NCBI RefSeq assembly: GCF_018614195.1
Contig: NZ_JAGGOT010000001.1
Span: 1 to 64,000, forward strand
Length of the DNA stretch: 64,000 nucleotides
From: Streptomyces sp. ISL-43
GTDB lineage: Bacteria > Actinomycetota > Actinomycetes > Streptomycetales > Streptomycetaceae
Direction of reading: 5' to 3'
Each line of letters starts with the position of its first letter. Position 1 is the first letter of the stretch. The translations under genes were made by a program, and so were the position numbers. The notes beneath the pieces were generated by a model. That model worked only from the letters and a program-made list of their open reading frames with translations. It had not been told where the DNA came from and did not search any database. Shown piece after piece: positions 9,029 to 18,620 of the stretch.

Positions 9029-12000
9029 TCAGGCTTCGGTGAGGAGCGCCGTCACCTCGGGCGGGGTGAGGGCGGCGCCGGCCGCCTGCTCCCGGGCGTA
9101 CCGCTCCGGGCCGAGCGCGGCGCGGGTGCGGTCCGGGAGATCGGCGAGGGCCGCCGCCTCCGGGACCGAGCGCGGGTGGCCCGCGCGCCAGGCGGTGGCG
9201 GCCGCGAAGACCCGTACGGCCTCGGCGGGGCGGCCGGTGGCGGCCAGTTGGTCGGCGGCGGTTTCGGCGAGCGCGGCGAGGACCCGTTCCGCGCAGTGCC
9301 CGGCGACGGCGGCGGCCAGAGCGGGGACGATCCGGGCCAGGCCGGCCTCCGGACCGTGCTCACGGGCGGCGAGTACGGCATCGATGTTGTCGAGTCCGGC
9401 GGTGAGCTGCGGCGGCCCGGTGACCTTCCCAGCCTCGGCGCGGGCCAGATCGCACTCGGCGCGGGCCCGGTCGAGGTCTCCCCGGAAGAGCGCGAGCAGC
9501 GAGGCGATCAGGCGGCTGTAAGCGCGTACGTCGTACACCCCGCCGTACTGCTCGGCTTCCCGGTCCGCCTGGCCCAGCGACTGCGCGGCGCCGTCGAAGT
9601 CCCCCGTGCAGAAGGCCGCTTCGGCGATCCGGACGAGCGCGAAGGGCGCCTCGATGTGCGCGCCGACCTCACGGACGAGGCGCAGGCACTCCTCGTACTC
9701 GGTGCGGGCGGTGTCGTACCGGCCGTGGGAGAGGGCCAGTTCGCCGGCCGCGCTCGCGACCTGGGAGCGGGTCCAGCGGTCGCCGACCCGGTGGGCGATC
9801 TCGTGCAGTTCGGCGATGTCCGCGTCGACGGTGGGCAGGCCGCCGGTGAGGTCGATGGCGACGTGGGTGCGGAGCATGAGGGTGATGCCGAGCTCCCAGT
9901 CGCCCCCGTGGCGGCGGCAGTTCTCGACGCTGGTGTCGAGGTGGGCGTGGAAGTCGCGGGCGTCACCGGTGAGGTACGAGGCCATGGGCCAGAGCATGCC
10001 GGGGAAGCGGGCCGCCTCGGGGCCGCCGCGGCCGAAGGCCTCGATGATGCGGGCCGAGAGGGCGGCGTACCGGGGGGAGTGGAACTCCTCGATCTCGCGG
10101 CTTTCGGCGAGCAGGAAGACGTGGAGGACCTCCAGGCGCATGAGGCTCCAGTACGACGGGGAGCCCTCGGGCGGGTCGGGCGGGGTGACGGCCAGGACGC
10201 GGGCGGTCCATTCGGCGCCCTCGTCGCGGTAGTTGCGCAGCCACCAGAACCAGCCCAGGGCGAAGACGAGGCGTTGGGCGGTATCGCTGTCGTGGTGGGT
10301 GACGGCGGTGTGGAGGCCGGCGCGGAGGTTGTCGAGCTCGGTCTCGATCCGGCGGATCCAGGGGAGCTGGTCGGCGGAGCGGAGCCGGGGTTCGGCTTCC
10401 TCCGCGAGTGCCGTGAAGTGGGTGGCGTGGCGGCGGGCGGTGGAGGTGCGGGGGTTGGGGGCGGTGGGGGCGGTGGGGGCGGCCGCGGCGCGTTCGGTGG
10501 CGTACTCGTGGATGGTTTCGAGCATGCGGTAGCGCATGCCGGCGGGGCCGGCGGGCTCGGCGAGGACGAGGGACTTGTCGACCAGGGAGCCGAGGAGGTG
10601 GGCGACGTCAAGGGCGTCGGCTTCGGCGCCGGCTCCGGTGCCGGTGCCGTCGTCTTCGGAGTCGGAGTCGGCGTCCGCGTCGGCGTCGGCGTCGGCGCTC
10701 GGGGCGCAGACGGCTTCGGCCGCCGCCAGGTCGCAGCCTCCGGCGAAGACGGACAGGCGGCGCAGGACGGTGCGTTCGGGCTCGGAGAGGAGGTCCCAGG
10801 ACCAGTCGACGACGGCGCGCAGGGTCTGCTGGCGCGGGAGGACCGTCCGGGAACCGCTGGTCAGGAGGCTGAAACGGTCGTCGAGGCGGTTGGCGATCTG
10901 CCGCGGTGCCAGCAGACGCAGCCGGGCGGCGGCCAGCTCGATGGCGAGCGGCAGGCCGTCGAGGCGGGCGCAGATCTCGGCTACGGCCGCCGGGTCCTCG
11001 TCGGGGGTGAAGCCGGGGCGGGCGGAGGCGGCCCGGTCGGCGAAGAGCCGGTGCGCGGGGGCGGGCGGGAGCGGTTCGACGGGGCGGATCGTTTCGCCGG
11101 GGACGCCGAGGGGCTCACGGCTGGTGGCGAGGATCCGTACGCCGGGGCAGTGCGTGAGGAGGCGTTCGGCGAGGTCGGCGGCGGCGCCGATGACGTGTTC
11201 GCAATTGTCGAGGACGAGGAGCAGGCGGCGGTTCGCGCAGTGCTCGACGAGGAGGGTGGTGGGGTCGTCGGCCGGGGTCTTCTCACGGGCCACGAGGGAG
11301 CTCTCGCGCAGGCCGAGGGCGCTGAGGACGGCCCCGGGGACGGCGGCGGGGTGGTCCAGGCGGGCCAGTTCGACGAGCCAGGCCGGTTCGGGGTGGTGGT
11401 CGGTGGTGGTTGCGGCTGCGGCTGCCGTTGCGGTGGCGTGGTCGGCGGCGGCGTGCTCGGCGAGGCGGGTCTTGCCGGATCCGCCGGGGCCGGTGAGCGT
11501 GATCAGGCGCAGGCGGGGCAGGTCGGCGCGGAGGGAGGCGAGTTCGGGTTCGCGCCCGACGAAGGAGGTGAGGCGGGGGCGGAGGTTGCCCTGCGGGGGT
11601 GCTGGGGGTGGGGGCGGGGTCCGGGGCGGGGCCGGCTGGAGGAGTTCCGCGTGCAGGGCGGCGAGTTCGGGGCCGGGGTCCGTACCGAGGGCTTCGGCGA
11701 GGGTGCGGCGGGTGCGCTCGTACGCGGCGAGGGCCTCGGCGGGGCGGCCGGCCGCGCGCAGGGCGCGGAGCTGCTGGGCGCGGAGGGGTTCGTCGTACGG
11801 GTGCTCGTGGATCAGTGCCTCGATCTCCGGGAGGAGCGTCGCCGGGTCGGTGGCGCCGGAGCGGAGGTCGGCCTCGACCCGGTCGCGGAGCGCGGCCGTG
11901 CGGTGCGCCTCGGCGGCGGCCGCGTGGGCGGTGCGGGCGGGCTCCGGGAGATCGGCGAAGGCGGAGCCGCGCCAGAGGCCGAGGGCGGAGCGGAGGGTCA

Positions 12001-12430
12001 CGGCGGCGGCCGGGTACCGGCCGGAGGCCAGCTCGTGGGTGCCTTGGCGGGCCAGCCGGGTGAAGCGGTGGAAGTCCACGTCGTCCGGGCCGTCGACGGC
12101 GAGGCGGTAGCCGCCGGCGGGGTAGGCCAGGACGGTGTCCCGTGCGCCGAGGGCGCGGCGCAGCCGGGCGACCAGGGCCTGGAGGGCGGCGGGGGCGTCC
12201 TGGGGCGGGTCGTCGCCCCAGACCTCGTCGATGAGGTCCGCGACGGGGACGGGCGTGCGGGTGTCCGCGCGCAGGGCGAGCGCGGTGAGGAGTGCGCGGA
12301 GGCGGGGGCCGCCGAGGGGGCGGGGGGTGGTGGTCGCGCCGCTCGCGGCGATCACGGCGGTCGCGGCGGCCTTGTTCGTCTTGTCGGTCTCGTCGCGGGC
12401 CCCGGTGATGCCGAGGATCAGGTAGCGCAC
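9029..12430 (-). CDS. AfsR/SARP-type regulator: BTAD, NB-ARC ATPase, TPR
   Basis: This large protein (1,133 residues) has an OmpR-like DNA-binding part (GGPRLRALLTALALRA... DLIDEVWGDDPP), a bacterial transcriptional activation domain (DFHRFTRLARQG... LGTDPGPELAALH), an NB-ARC ATPase with P-loop LTGPGGSGKTRLAE and Walker B RLLLVLDNCEH, and a long TPR-like helical region. It is a STAND-type regulator like AfsR. An Asp-rich run in the middle comes from a GTC/GGC microsatellite near 10660-10700. A CAGTAT hexamer ending 6 bases before the GTG suggests a leaderless transcript. It converges on the ECF gene with a 32-base gap. The target genes are unknown. Confidence 0.82.
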   Translation of the reverse strand: MRYLILGITGARDETDKTNKAAATAVIAASGATTTPRPLGGPRLRALLTALALRADTRTPVPVADLIDEVWGDDPPQDAPAALQALVARLRRALGARDTVLAYPAGGYRLAVDGPDDVDFHRFTRLARQGTHELASGRYPAAAVTLRSALGLWRGSAFADLPEPARTAHAAAAEAHRTAALRDRVEADLRSGATDPATLLPEIEALIHEHPYDEPLRAQQLRALRAAGRPAEALAAYERTRRTLAEALGTDPGPELAALHAELLQPAPPRTPPPPPAPPQGNLRPRLTSFVGREPELASLRADLPRLRLITLTGPGGSGKTRLAEHAAADHATATAAAAATTTDHHPEPAWLVELARLDHPAAVPGAVLSALGLRESSLVAREKTPADDPTTLLVEHCANRRLLLVLDNCEHVIGAAADLAERLLTHCPGVRILATSREPLGVPGETIRPVEPLPPAPAHRLFADRAASARPGFTPDEDPAAVAEICARLDGLPLAIELAAARLRLLAPRQIANRLDDRFSLLTSGSRTVLPRQQTLRAVVDWSWDLLSEPERTVLRRLSVFAGGCDLAAAEAVCAPSADADADADADSDSEDDGTGTGAGAEADALDVAHLLGSLVDKSLVLAEPAGPAGMRYRMLETIHEYATERAAAAPTAPTAPNPRTSTARRHATHFTALAEEAEPRLRSADQLPWIRRIETELDNLRAGLHTAVTHHDSDTAQRLVFALGWFWWLRNYRDEGAEWTARVLAVTPPDPPEGSPSYWSLMRLEVLHVFLLAESREIEEFHSPRYAALSARIIEAFGRGGPEAARFPGMLWPMASYLTGDARDFHAHLDTSVENCRRHGGDWELGITLMLRTHVAIDLTGGLPTVDADIAELHEIAHRVGDRWTRSQVASAAGELALSHGRYDTARTEYEECLRLVREVGAHIEAPFALVRIAEAAFCTGDFDGAAQSLGQADREAEQYGGVYDVRAYSRLIASLLALFRGDLDRARAECDLARAEAGKVTGPPQLTAGLDNIDAVLAAREHGPEAGLARIVPALAAAVAGHCAERVLAALAETAADQLAATGRPAEAVRVFAAATAWRAGHPRSVPEAAALADLPDRTRAALGPERYAREQAAGAALTPPEVTALLTEA

Positions 12431-12483
12431 GGGGCCATACTGCCGGTCCTTTGCCGGGGGCGGACGGGGGTCGGGTGTGTTCG

Positions 12484-12555
12484 GCTCCGGCCGGGCCCTG
12501 GGCTCCCACCCCGGGGGCCCCGGCGCCTCGAACGCCGGCGGGGCCGGGACTGGCT
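12484..12555. repeat. REP-like intergenic GC-rich repeat
   Basis: The stretch with CTCGAACGCCGGCGGGGC resembles the widespread Streptomyces extragenic repeat (GGGCTCCGCCC, then CTC(A/G)AACGCCGG). A related copy lies at 18490-18595. It sits between two leftward genes. Confidence 0.45.
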
Positions 12556-12578
12556 GCGTCAGGGCCGGAGCGTGTGTG

Positions 12579-14834
12579 TCATGAGAGGGCTTTGGGGCGG
12601 AGGGGGACGCCTGTGGGGACTGCGCGGCGGCGGGGGGTGGAGGTGCCTGTCCAGCAGGTGCCCCGGCGGGCCAGGAGGCGGCCCAGCCACAGTTCCATCG
12701 AGACGAGTTCGGCCAGTCCGTCGAGCGGGACCGGGTGGCCGTCCGCGGCGTCCAGGAGGGCCTGGCGGACGACCCGGGCCTCGATCAGGCCCGCGTCCGC
12801 CAGGAGGGGGGCGGCGAAGAGGGCCAGGAGGTCGGGGAGGGCGGTGCGCAGGCCCAGGCGGGTCGCGGATTCGTTCGGGGCGTGGGTCGTGGCGCCCCAG
12901 CCCGGGGGGAGTTCACGGACGCCGGCCGAGGACAGGACGGTGCGCAGGATCGCCGCCCGCGCGCCGGGCTGGACGCGCAGGGATTCGGGGAGGGCGCGGG
13001 CGGCCCGTACGACCTGGTTGTCCAGGAAGGGGGCGTGCAGGCGCTGGCTGCGGACCTCCACGGCCTGTTCGAAGACCCGGTGGTCGGCCGCGTGGCGGGC
13101 CAGGACGGCGCGGGCCCGGGCCTCCCCCGGACGCAGGGAGAGCGGAGGGCGGCCCGCGGCGGCGGTGAGGCGGATCGATACCTCGGCCAGTGCCTCACCC
13201 GTCAGCCAGGCCGCCGCCGGGCCCGGGCGGGACCAGGTCAGGGCCGCGAGCGACGCGTCCACCGGGGAGGAGGGGCCCCCGGCGGCGGCGCCCTCGCGCA
13301 GCCGGGCCGCGGCCGCTTCCATGCCCGCGCGGTACGGCGTACGGGCCAGGCGGCGCGCGGCCGAGTAGACGGTGAGGGGGACGAGGAGGGAGTCGCCGGG
13401 GGACGTGCGGGCCAGGGCCAGGGCGGGGCGCAGCAGATGGCGTCGGCGGCGGTCCAGGAGGAGGTCCGCGAGCCGGGCGGGGTGGGCGTCGAGGACCTGG
13501 CGGGCTCCGTGGCCGGTGAAGTGGTCGGCCGAGCCGGCGGCGAGGCGGCGCCGCTCGCGCGCGGCGAAGACGAGGGAGGGGCCCGGTTCGTCGGTGAGGG
13601 GTCCGTCGAGGTCCGCGTAGGGGAGCGCTTCCTCGGCGGCGGCCACGACCACGTGGTGGAGGCGGGGGTTGGCGGCGATGGCGTGGGCGCGTTCCAGTTC
13701 GGCCTCGCGGCCCTGCGGGGTGGCGAGGTCGTTGAAGGTGACCGCGAGGAGGCGTTCCCCGGTGCGGCCGAGGATGGTTCCGGGTGCTCCGGGGAGGCCG
13801 GCCGCCAGCAGGGCGAGGGTCGCGGAGGCGCTGCCGCCGGAGAGGTCGGCGCCCACTCCGGGGACGGGCGCGGGGGCGCCGCGGGCCGCGCGCCGGTCGG
13901 CGGGGCCCATTCCGGGGACGGGCCCGGGGTCGTAGGGCATTGCCTCGGGGGCATGGCGGGGAGCCGTGAGCCGGGCGCGCACCGCGTCGACCAACGCTTC
14001 CCGTACGCCCTCCACCGCGCGCTCGGGGTCGGCCTCGGGGGCGGCCACCGCGAGGGAGGCCACCGACTCGTACCCGGTGATCTCCCGCGAGCCCTCGCGC
14101 AGGATCAGCGCGTGGCCGGGCGGGATGCGGCGTACGCCGACGTACGGTGTGCCGTCGCCCAGCGCCTCCGGGCTGTCCGGGCAGGCCAGCAGGGCGGCGA
14201 GATGGCCCACGTCGAGCTGCGCCTCGATCAGGTCGGCGAGCGGGAGGGCGGCGGTGGCGTACGCGGTTCCGCTCGCCCAGGGGGTGTAGAAGACGGGCCG
14301 GGCTCCGGCGAGGTCGCCGACGACGGTGATGCGGCGGCCGGCCTGGACGACGGCGGTGTAGCTGCCGGGCCACTGGGTGAGATGGCGCAGGGCGCCGCCG
14401 CGGGCGGCGTACAGGGCGTGGCGCAGTTCCTCGTCGGTGGCGCCGCAGCAGCCGAGGACGACGAGCCGGGTGAACGGGTCGGCGGGGTCGGCGGTGAGGG
14501 TGCGGATCTCGTCCGGGCGCCAGTCGCCGACGGCCCAGAGGGGGTCGGGGTCCCCCCAGAGCAGTTGGGCGCCCACGGGGACGACGGTGCGGTCGGCGTC
14601 GGCCGCGGCCGGGGCGTCGGGATGGTCGGCGTCGGCGAGGCCGCCGCGGACGGGGCCGTCGGCCCACCCGTCGGGGCCGGAGCCGTAGCCGGCGGTGTGG
14701 GCCGAGGCGCGTCCGGAGCCGTATCCGCCCTGGCCGGAGCCTTGCGCGGCGCTGTGGGCGGAGCCGGGGCCCGCGACCCGTCCGGCCGTGCCGAAGCTCG
14801 CGGCGATACTGCTCCAACCCACCAACCAGCGCAC
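12579..14834 (-). CDS. Asparagine-synthetase-like protein (lasso-cyclase type), altered ATP loop
   Basis: This 751-residue two-domain protein starts at the GTG at 14834 (RWLVGWSSIAAS), 6 bases after a GGGGAGG site. The N-terminal half is a glutaminase-like fold (VVLGCCGATDEELRHALYAARGG... WPGSYTAVVQAG) without the catalytic Cys2 of true amidotransferases. The C-terminal half is AsnB-like: ADLSGGSASATLALL, then ADHFTGHGARQVLDAHP and RLHAPFLDNQVVRAA. The canonical ATP loop is SGG-x-D-S; here it is SGGSAS, lacking the Asp. Related proteins close lasso-peptide macrolactams, but no precursor, protease or RRE gene is recognisable nearby. It could be a diverged or ATP-independent homolog. Confidence 0.7.
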   Translation of the reverse strand: MRWLVGWSSIAASFGTAGRVAGPGSAHSAAQGSGQGGYGSGRASAHTAGYGSGPDGWADGPVRGGLADADHPDAPAAADADRTVVPVGAQLLWGDPDPLWAVGDWRPDEIRTLTADPADPFTRLVVLGCCGATDEELRHALYAARGGALRHLTQWPGSYTAVVQAGRRITVVGDLAGARPVFYTPWASGTAYATAALPLADLIEAQLDVGHLAALLACPDSPEALGDGTPYVGVRRIPPGHALILREGSREITGYESVASLAVAAPEADPERAVEGVREALVDAVRARLTAPRHAPEAMPYDPGPVPGMGPADRRAARGAPAPVPGVGADLSGGSASATLALLAAGLPGAPGTILGRTGERLLAVTFNDLATPQGREAELERAHAIAANPRLHHVVVAAAEEALPYADLDGPLTDEPGPSLVFAARERRRLAAGSADHFTGHGARQVLDAHPARLADLLLDRRRRHLLRPALALARTSPGDSLLVPLTVYSAARRLARTPYRAGMEAAAARLREGAAAGGPSSPVDASLAALTWSRPGPAAAWLTGEALAEVSIRLTAAAGRPPLSLRPGEARARAVLARHAADHRVFEQAVEVRSQRLHAPFLDNQVVRAARALPESLRVQPGARAAILRTVLSSAGVRELPPGWGATTHAPNESATRLGLRTALPDLLALFAAPLLADAGLIEARVVRQALLDAADGHPVPLDGLAELVSMELWLGRLLARRGTCWTGTSTPRRRAVPTGVPLRPKALS

Positions 14835-15468
14835 CGCGCCGCCTCCCCAGCCCGTGGGCACCTGACCGGGGTACGAACGGCGCGGTCGGCTCTCTGGGCG
14901 CGGTCGGCAGGACCCCGGGTGGCTCGGGGACCATGCTGCCACGAGACAGGCGTGCGAGAGTGGTTAAGGGGGGCGCACATGCAAACGAACACGCCCCGTC
15001 CATGCGGTATTTGGCGTTCCGTTCCCACCGTCCCATAGGTCGCTTTCGGCCATTCTTCGGCCGTACTGCGGACCCGCCGGTCCCATCCGGCGCGGCACGG
15101 CGAAGCGCGGCCCGGGAGGCGGCATCCGCCCCCCGGACCGTTCCGCCACCCGCGGGGATTGAGGCAGCGGCGTCCCCCGGCCCGCCGGATCCACGCGGCG
15201 GGCCGACCCACGCACCGCACATCGAATCGCCGGGCCCGCGGAGCGGCCAGAGCGCACGGCCGGGCGCACGGCCACACGGGCGGAGCACGCGCTGAGACGT
15301 GCGCCCCGGGCGCGGACCCCCGCCCGACTGTGCATACGGACAACAATCCCGCCATACGGAACAAGGGGCCTTAACGCTTGGGAGGCGGGGAACTACGCTG
15401 GGTTTACGAAATGCCGGGCGCCTATGCCCCGGCGGCGTATGCGTTCCGCGTGTGACGAGGGGTGGCGC
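14835..15468. other. 634-base divergent region, no supported gene
   Basis: The region separates two divergent genes. A 19-codon frame at 14979-15038 (MQTNTPRPCGIW...) has a GGGGGG-rich leader, but nothing else supports it. No other coding frame, hairpin pair or tRNA was found. Confidence 0.3.
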
Positions 15469-17151
15469 ATGTCCAGGGAGCTCCGCGAGCCCAATGAGAA
15501 GCTCGGCGCCGTCCTCGCCCTCGCGGGCATCAGCAACGCCGGGCTCGCCCGCCGGGTCAACGACCTCGGCGCGCAGCGCGGCCTGACACTTCGGTACGAC
15601 AAGACGTCCGTGGCCCGGTGGGTCTCGAAGGGGATGGTGCCGCAGGGCGCCGCCCCGCATCTGATCGCGGCGGCCATCGGCGCGAAGCTCGGCCGGCCCG
15701 TGCCGCTGCACGAGATCGGGCTCGCCGACGCGGACCCGGCGCCCGAGGTGGGGCTGGCCTTCCCGCGCGACGTGGGCGCCGCCGTGCGCTCGGCCACCGA
15801 CCTCTACCGCCTCGACCTCGCCGGGCGGCGTGGTGGTGGCGGGATCTGGCAGTCGCTCGCCGGTTCCTTCTCGGTGGCGGCATATGCGACGCCGGCCTCA
15901 CGCTGGCTGATATCTCCCGCCGACAGTTCGGTGGCGCGCGAGCCGGGGCAGGGAGCTGGATCGGGACAGGGAGCTGGGTCGGGACAGAGGCAGGGTCAGG
16001 GTCAGGGTCAGGGTCAGGGTCAGGGTCAGGGTCAGGGTCAGGGGCCAGCGAAGAGCAGCGGGCAGGGCCAGCACCGCACGGCGTCGTCCCGCCCGACCGT
16101 GGCATCGCGCGAACCGGTGCCGGGCGCGGCCCCGCCGCAAGGCCTTCCGGCGCCTCCCGGCGCCCTCGTCGGGGGTGTGCCCGCCCAGCCTCCAGGCGAA
16201 ACGCCCGCCCCTTCCGCGCCCGAGGCCGGGCCGCAGCGCGTGGGCCACAGCGATGTGACCAAGCTGCGCGAGGCCGCCGAGGACGCCCGCCGCTGGGACT
16301 CCAAGTACGGGGGCGGCGACTGGCGTTCGTCGATGGTCCCCGAATGCCTGCGGGTGGACGCGACGCCGCTGCTGCTCGGCTCCTACACCGACGAGGTGGG
16401 CCGCGCGCTCTTCGGCGCGACCGCCGAACTGACCCGGCTGGCCGGCTGGATGGCCTTCGACACCGGGCAGCAGGAAGCGGCCCAGCGCTACTACATCCAG
16501 GCACTGCGCCTGGCCCGCGCGGCAGCCGACGTACCGCTCGGCGGGTACGTGCTGGCGTCGATGTCGCTGCAGGCCACCTACCGGGACTTCCCGGACGAGG
16601 GCGTGGACCTCGCGCAGGCCGCCGTCGAGCGCAACCGGGGCCTGGCCACGGCCCGCACGATGAGCTTCTTCCGGCTCGTAGAGGCCCGGGCGCACGCGAA
16701 GGCCGGCGATTCCGCGGCCGCCGGGGCCGCGCTGAAGGCCGCCGAGAGCTGGCTGGAGCGAGCCCGGGACGGTGACGCCGATCCGACCTGGCTCGGCTTC
16801 TACTCGTACGACCGCTTCGCGGCGGACGCGGCGGAGTGTTATCGCGATCTCAAACTCCCGCGCCAGGTAAGGCGTTTCACCGAACAGGCGCTGTCCCGGC
16901 CGACGGAGGAGTACGTACGATCACACGGGCTGCGGCTCGTGGTGAGCGCGGTGGCCGAGCTGGAGTCCGGGAACCTCGACGCGGCGTGCGCGGCGGGTAC
17001 CCGGGCGGTGGAGGTCGCGGGGCGGATCTCGTCCGCACGCACGACCGAATACGTACGGGACCTCCTGCACCGGCTGGAACCGTACGGGGACGAACCGCGC
17101 GTCGCCGAACTGCGCGAGCGGGCCAGGCCTCTGCTGGTTACCCCGGCATAG
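15469..17151 (+). CDS. ORF1590/NsdA-like sporulation-associated TPR regulator
   Basis: This 560-residue protein starts at the ATG at 15469 after GAGGGGTG. The N-terminus ([43 protein letters not shown]) looks like an HTH of the type found in the S. griseus sporulation protein ORF1590 and in NsdA. The C-terminal half is helical TPR-like ([48 protein letters not shown]). These proteins influence sporulation and antibiotic timing; the assignment is by recalled similarity. Between the halves is a disordered linker with eight or nine consecutive Gly-Gln dipeptides encoded by a 6-base tandem repeat. A second start that omits the HTH is known for ORF1590 but was not examined here. Confidence 0.68.
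   Translation: MSRELREPNEKLGAVLALAGISNAGLARRVNDLGAQRGLTLRYDKTSVARWVSKGMVPQGAAPHLIAAAIGAKLGRPVPLHEIGLADADPAPEVGLAFPRDVGAAVRSATDLYRLDLAGRRGGGGIWQSLAGSFSVAAYATPASRWLISPADSSVAREPGQGAGSGQGAGSGQRQGQGQGQGQGQGQGQGQGPAKSSGQGQHRTASSRPTVASREPVPGAAPPQGLPAPPGALVGGVPAQPPGETPAPSAPEAGPQRVGHSDVTKLREAAEDARRWDSKYGGGDWRSSMVPECLRVDATPLLLGSYTDEVGRALFGATAELTRLAGWMAFDTGQQEAAQRYYIQALRLARAAADVPLGGYVLASMSLQATYRDFPDEGVDLAQAAVERNRGLATARTMSFFRLVEARAHAKAGDSAAAGAALKAAESWLERARDGDADPTWLGFYSYDRFAADAAECYRDLKLPRQVRRFTEQALSRPTEEYVRSHGLRLVVSAVAELESGNLDAACAAGTRAVEVAGRISSARTTEYVRDLLHRLEPYGDEPRVAELRERARPLLVTPA
15991..16044 (+). repeat. CAGGGT hexanucleotide microsatellite in coding sequence
   Basis: Eight perfect CAGGGT units (15991-16038) and a degenerate ninth encode (Gly-Gln)n. 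The unit is 6 bases, so slippage would change linker length without a frameshift. Confidence 0.9.
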
Positions 17152-17211
17152 GCCCCGCGTCGCCCCGTTGTCAGTGGCGGGGTGCACTATGCAGGGGTGG
17201 GAGGTGTCAGT

Positions 17212-18429
17212 GTGGGCGGCGTGGGCAGCATGGGCAGGGTGGACTGCGATGTGCTGGTGATCGGCGGCGGAATCGTCGGGCTGTCGACGGCGCATGCCCT
17301 CGCCGGGCTCGCTCCGGGGACCCGTGTGGTCGTCCTGGAGAAGGAGGCCGGCCCGGCGCGGCACCAGACGGGCCGCAACAGCGGCGTGATCCACAGCGGC
17401 ATCTACTACAAGCCGGGATCGCTCAAGGCGCGCTTCGCGGTGCGCGGGGCGGCCGAGATGGTCAAGTTCTGCGCGGAGCACGACATCCCGCACGAGGTGA
17501 CGGGCAAGCTCATCGTCGCCACCGAGCGGGACGAGCTGCCGCGCCTGCACGCGCTCGTACAGCGCGGCCGGGAGAACGGCATCCCGGTGCGGGAGCTGGG
17601 GCCGACACAGATCGCGGAGTACGAGCCCCAGGTGCGCGGGCTCGCCGCGATCCACGTCGGGACCACCGGAATCGTGGACTACGGGCGGGTCGCGGAGCAG
17701 CTGGCGGAGTCCTCGGGGGCGGAGATCGTCTACGGCGGGACGGTCGATCTGATCGCGCGGCGCGCCTCCGGGGTGGCGGTGCGGACGAGCACCGGCCTGG
17801 TGGTGCGCTCCCGGGTCCTGGTGAACTGCGCGGGCCTGCAGTGCGACCGGATCGCGCGGCTGGCCGGGGACGACCCGGGCATGCGGATCCTGCCGTTCCG
17901 GGGCGAGTACTACGACCTGGCGCGGCCCGAGCTGGTGCGCGGGCTGGTCTATCCGGTGCCGGACCCCGCCTTCCCCTTCCTCGGCGTGCACCTGACGCGT
18001 GGCATCGGGGGCGGGGTCCACGTCGGGCCGAACGCGGTGCCGGCGCTGGCGCGCGAGGGGTACGGGTGGGGCGTGGTGCGGCCGTGGGACCTCGCGGACG
18101 AGCTGGCCTGGCCGGGATCCTGGCGGATGGCCGCGCGGCACTGGCGGTACGGGGCGGGCGAGGTGCGGCGGTCGCTGTCGAAGGCGGCGTTCGTCGAGGC
18201 GGTACGGAGGCTGCTGCCGGCGGTGACGGCCGGGGACCTGGTGCCCGCCGCGGCCGGGGTTCGGGCGCAGGCCGTACTGCGGGACGGGACGCTGGTGGAC
18301 GACTTCCTGATCCGGGAGGGTCCGCGGACGGTGCACGTGCTGAACGCTCCGTCGCCGGCGGCCACCGCTTCACTGCCGATCGGGCGGGAGATCGCGGGCC
18401 GCGCGCTCACCGCGCTCCGCGCGGCGTAG
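17212..18429 (+). CDS. lhgO: L-2-hydroxyglutarate oxidase
   Basis: This FAD-dependent oxidase of about 405 residues recovers 2-oxoglutarate from L-2-hydroxyglutarate. The N-terminal FAD motif is DVLVIGGGIVGLSTAHAL, followed by the family signature HQTGRNSGVIHSGIYYKPGS. Also seen are RILPFRGEYYDL, PVPDPAFPFLGVHLT, GPNAVPALAREGY and, near the end, HVLNAPSPAATASL. Several in-frame starts exist. I chose the GTG at 17212 because GGGAGG lies 8 bases upstream; the ATG at 17230 is possible. Expression appears separate from the preceding gene, 60 bases away. Confidence 0.87.
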   Translation: MGGVGSMGRVDCDVLVIGGGIVGLSTAHALAGLAPGTRVVVLEKEAGPARHQTGRNSGVIHSGIYYKPGSLKARFAVRGAAEMVKFCAEHDIPHEVTGKLIVATERDELPRLHALVQRGRENGIPVRELGPTQIAEYEPQVRGLAAIHVGTTGIVDYGRVAEQLAESSGAEIVYGGTVDLIARRASGVAVRTSTGLVVRSRVLVNCAGLQCDRIARLAGDDPGMRILPFRGEYYDLARPELVRGLVYPVPDPAFPFLGVHLTRGIGGGVHVGPNAVPALAREGYGWGVVRPWDLADELAWPGSWRMAARHWRYGAGEVRRSLSKAAFVEAVRRLLPAVTAGDLVPAAAGVRAQAVLRDGTLVDDFLIREGPRTVHVLNAPSPAATASLPIGREIAGRALTALRAA

Positions 18430-18489
18430 TCCCCGGGGCTCCCGAGTCGCGGCCGCGGGTGGCGGGCCCTGCGGGGCGAGTCCCCTACC

Positions 18490-18595
18490 CGCCCTTCCGC
18501 CGTTCCCCGGGCTCTGCCCGGACCCGGTCCTCGAAGGCCGGGCGGGCTGGAGGTGGTCCTCGAAGGCCGGGCTGCGGGCTGGAGGGTCGGGGCGG
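18490..18595. repeat. REP-like intergenic repeat with internal duplication
   Basis: The sequence GGTCCTCGAAGGCCGGG occurs twice (18526-18542 and 18555-18571) after a CCCGGGCTCTGCCCGG palindrome. It resembles the element at 12484-12555 and common Streptomyces extragenic repeats. Confidence 0.5.
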
Positions 18596-18605
18596 CGGCC
18601 GCGCG

Positions 18606-18611
18606 TAGAAT
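18606..18611 (+). promoter_or_regulatory. -10 element of trmB, probable leaderless transcript
   Basis: TAGAAT ends 9 bases before the GTG of trmB, so the transcript would start at or within a few bases of the start codon. No ribosome site precedes the GTG. Confidence 0.5.
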
Positions 18612-18620
18612 CCGGGGATT

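Noticed and set aside
9176..13168. Very long rightward open frame opposite the AfsR-like gene
   Set aside because: Composition bias of GC-rich DNA; the leftward frame carries clear BTAD, P-loop and TPR features.
14979..15038. 19-codon frame as a lasso precursor for the asparagine-synthetase-like protein
   Set aside because: The peptide lacks an acidic ring-closing residue and a leader motif, and it lies on the opposite strand.
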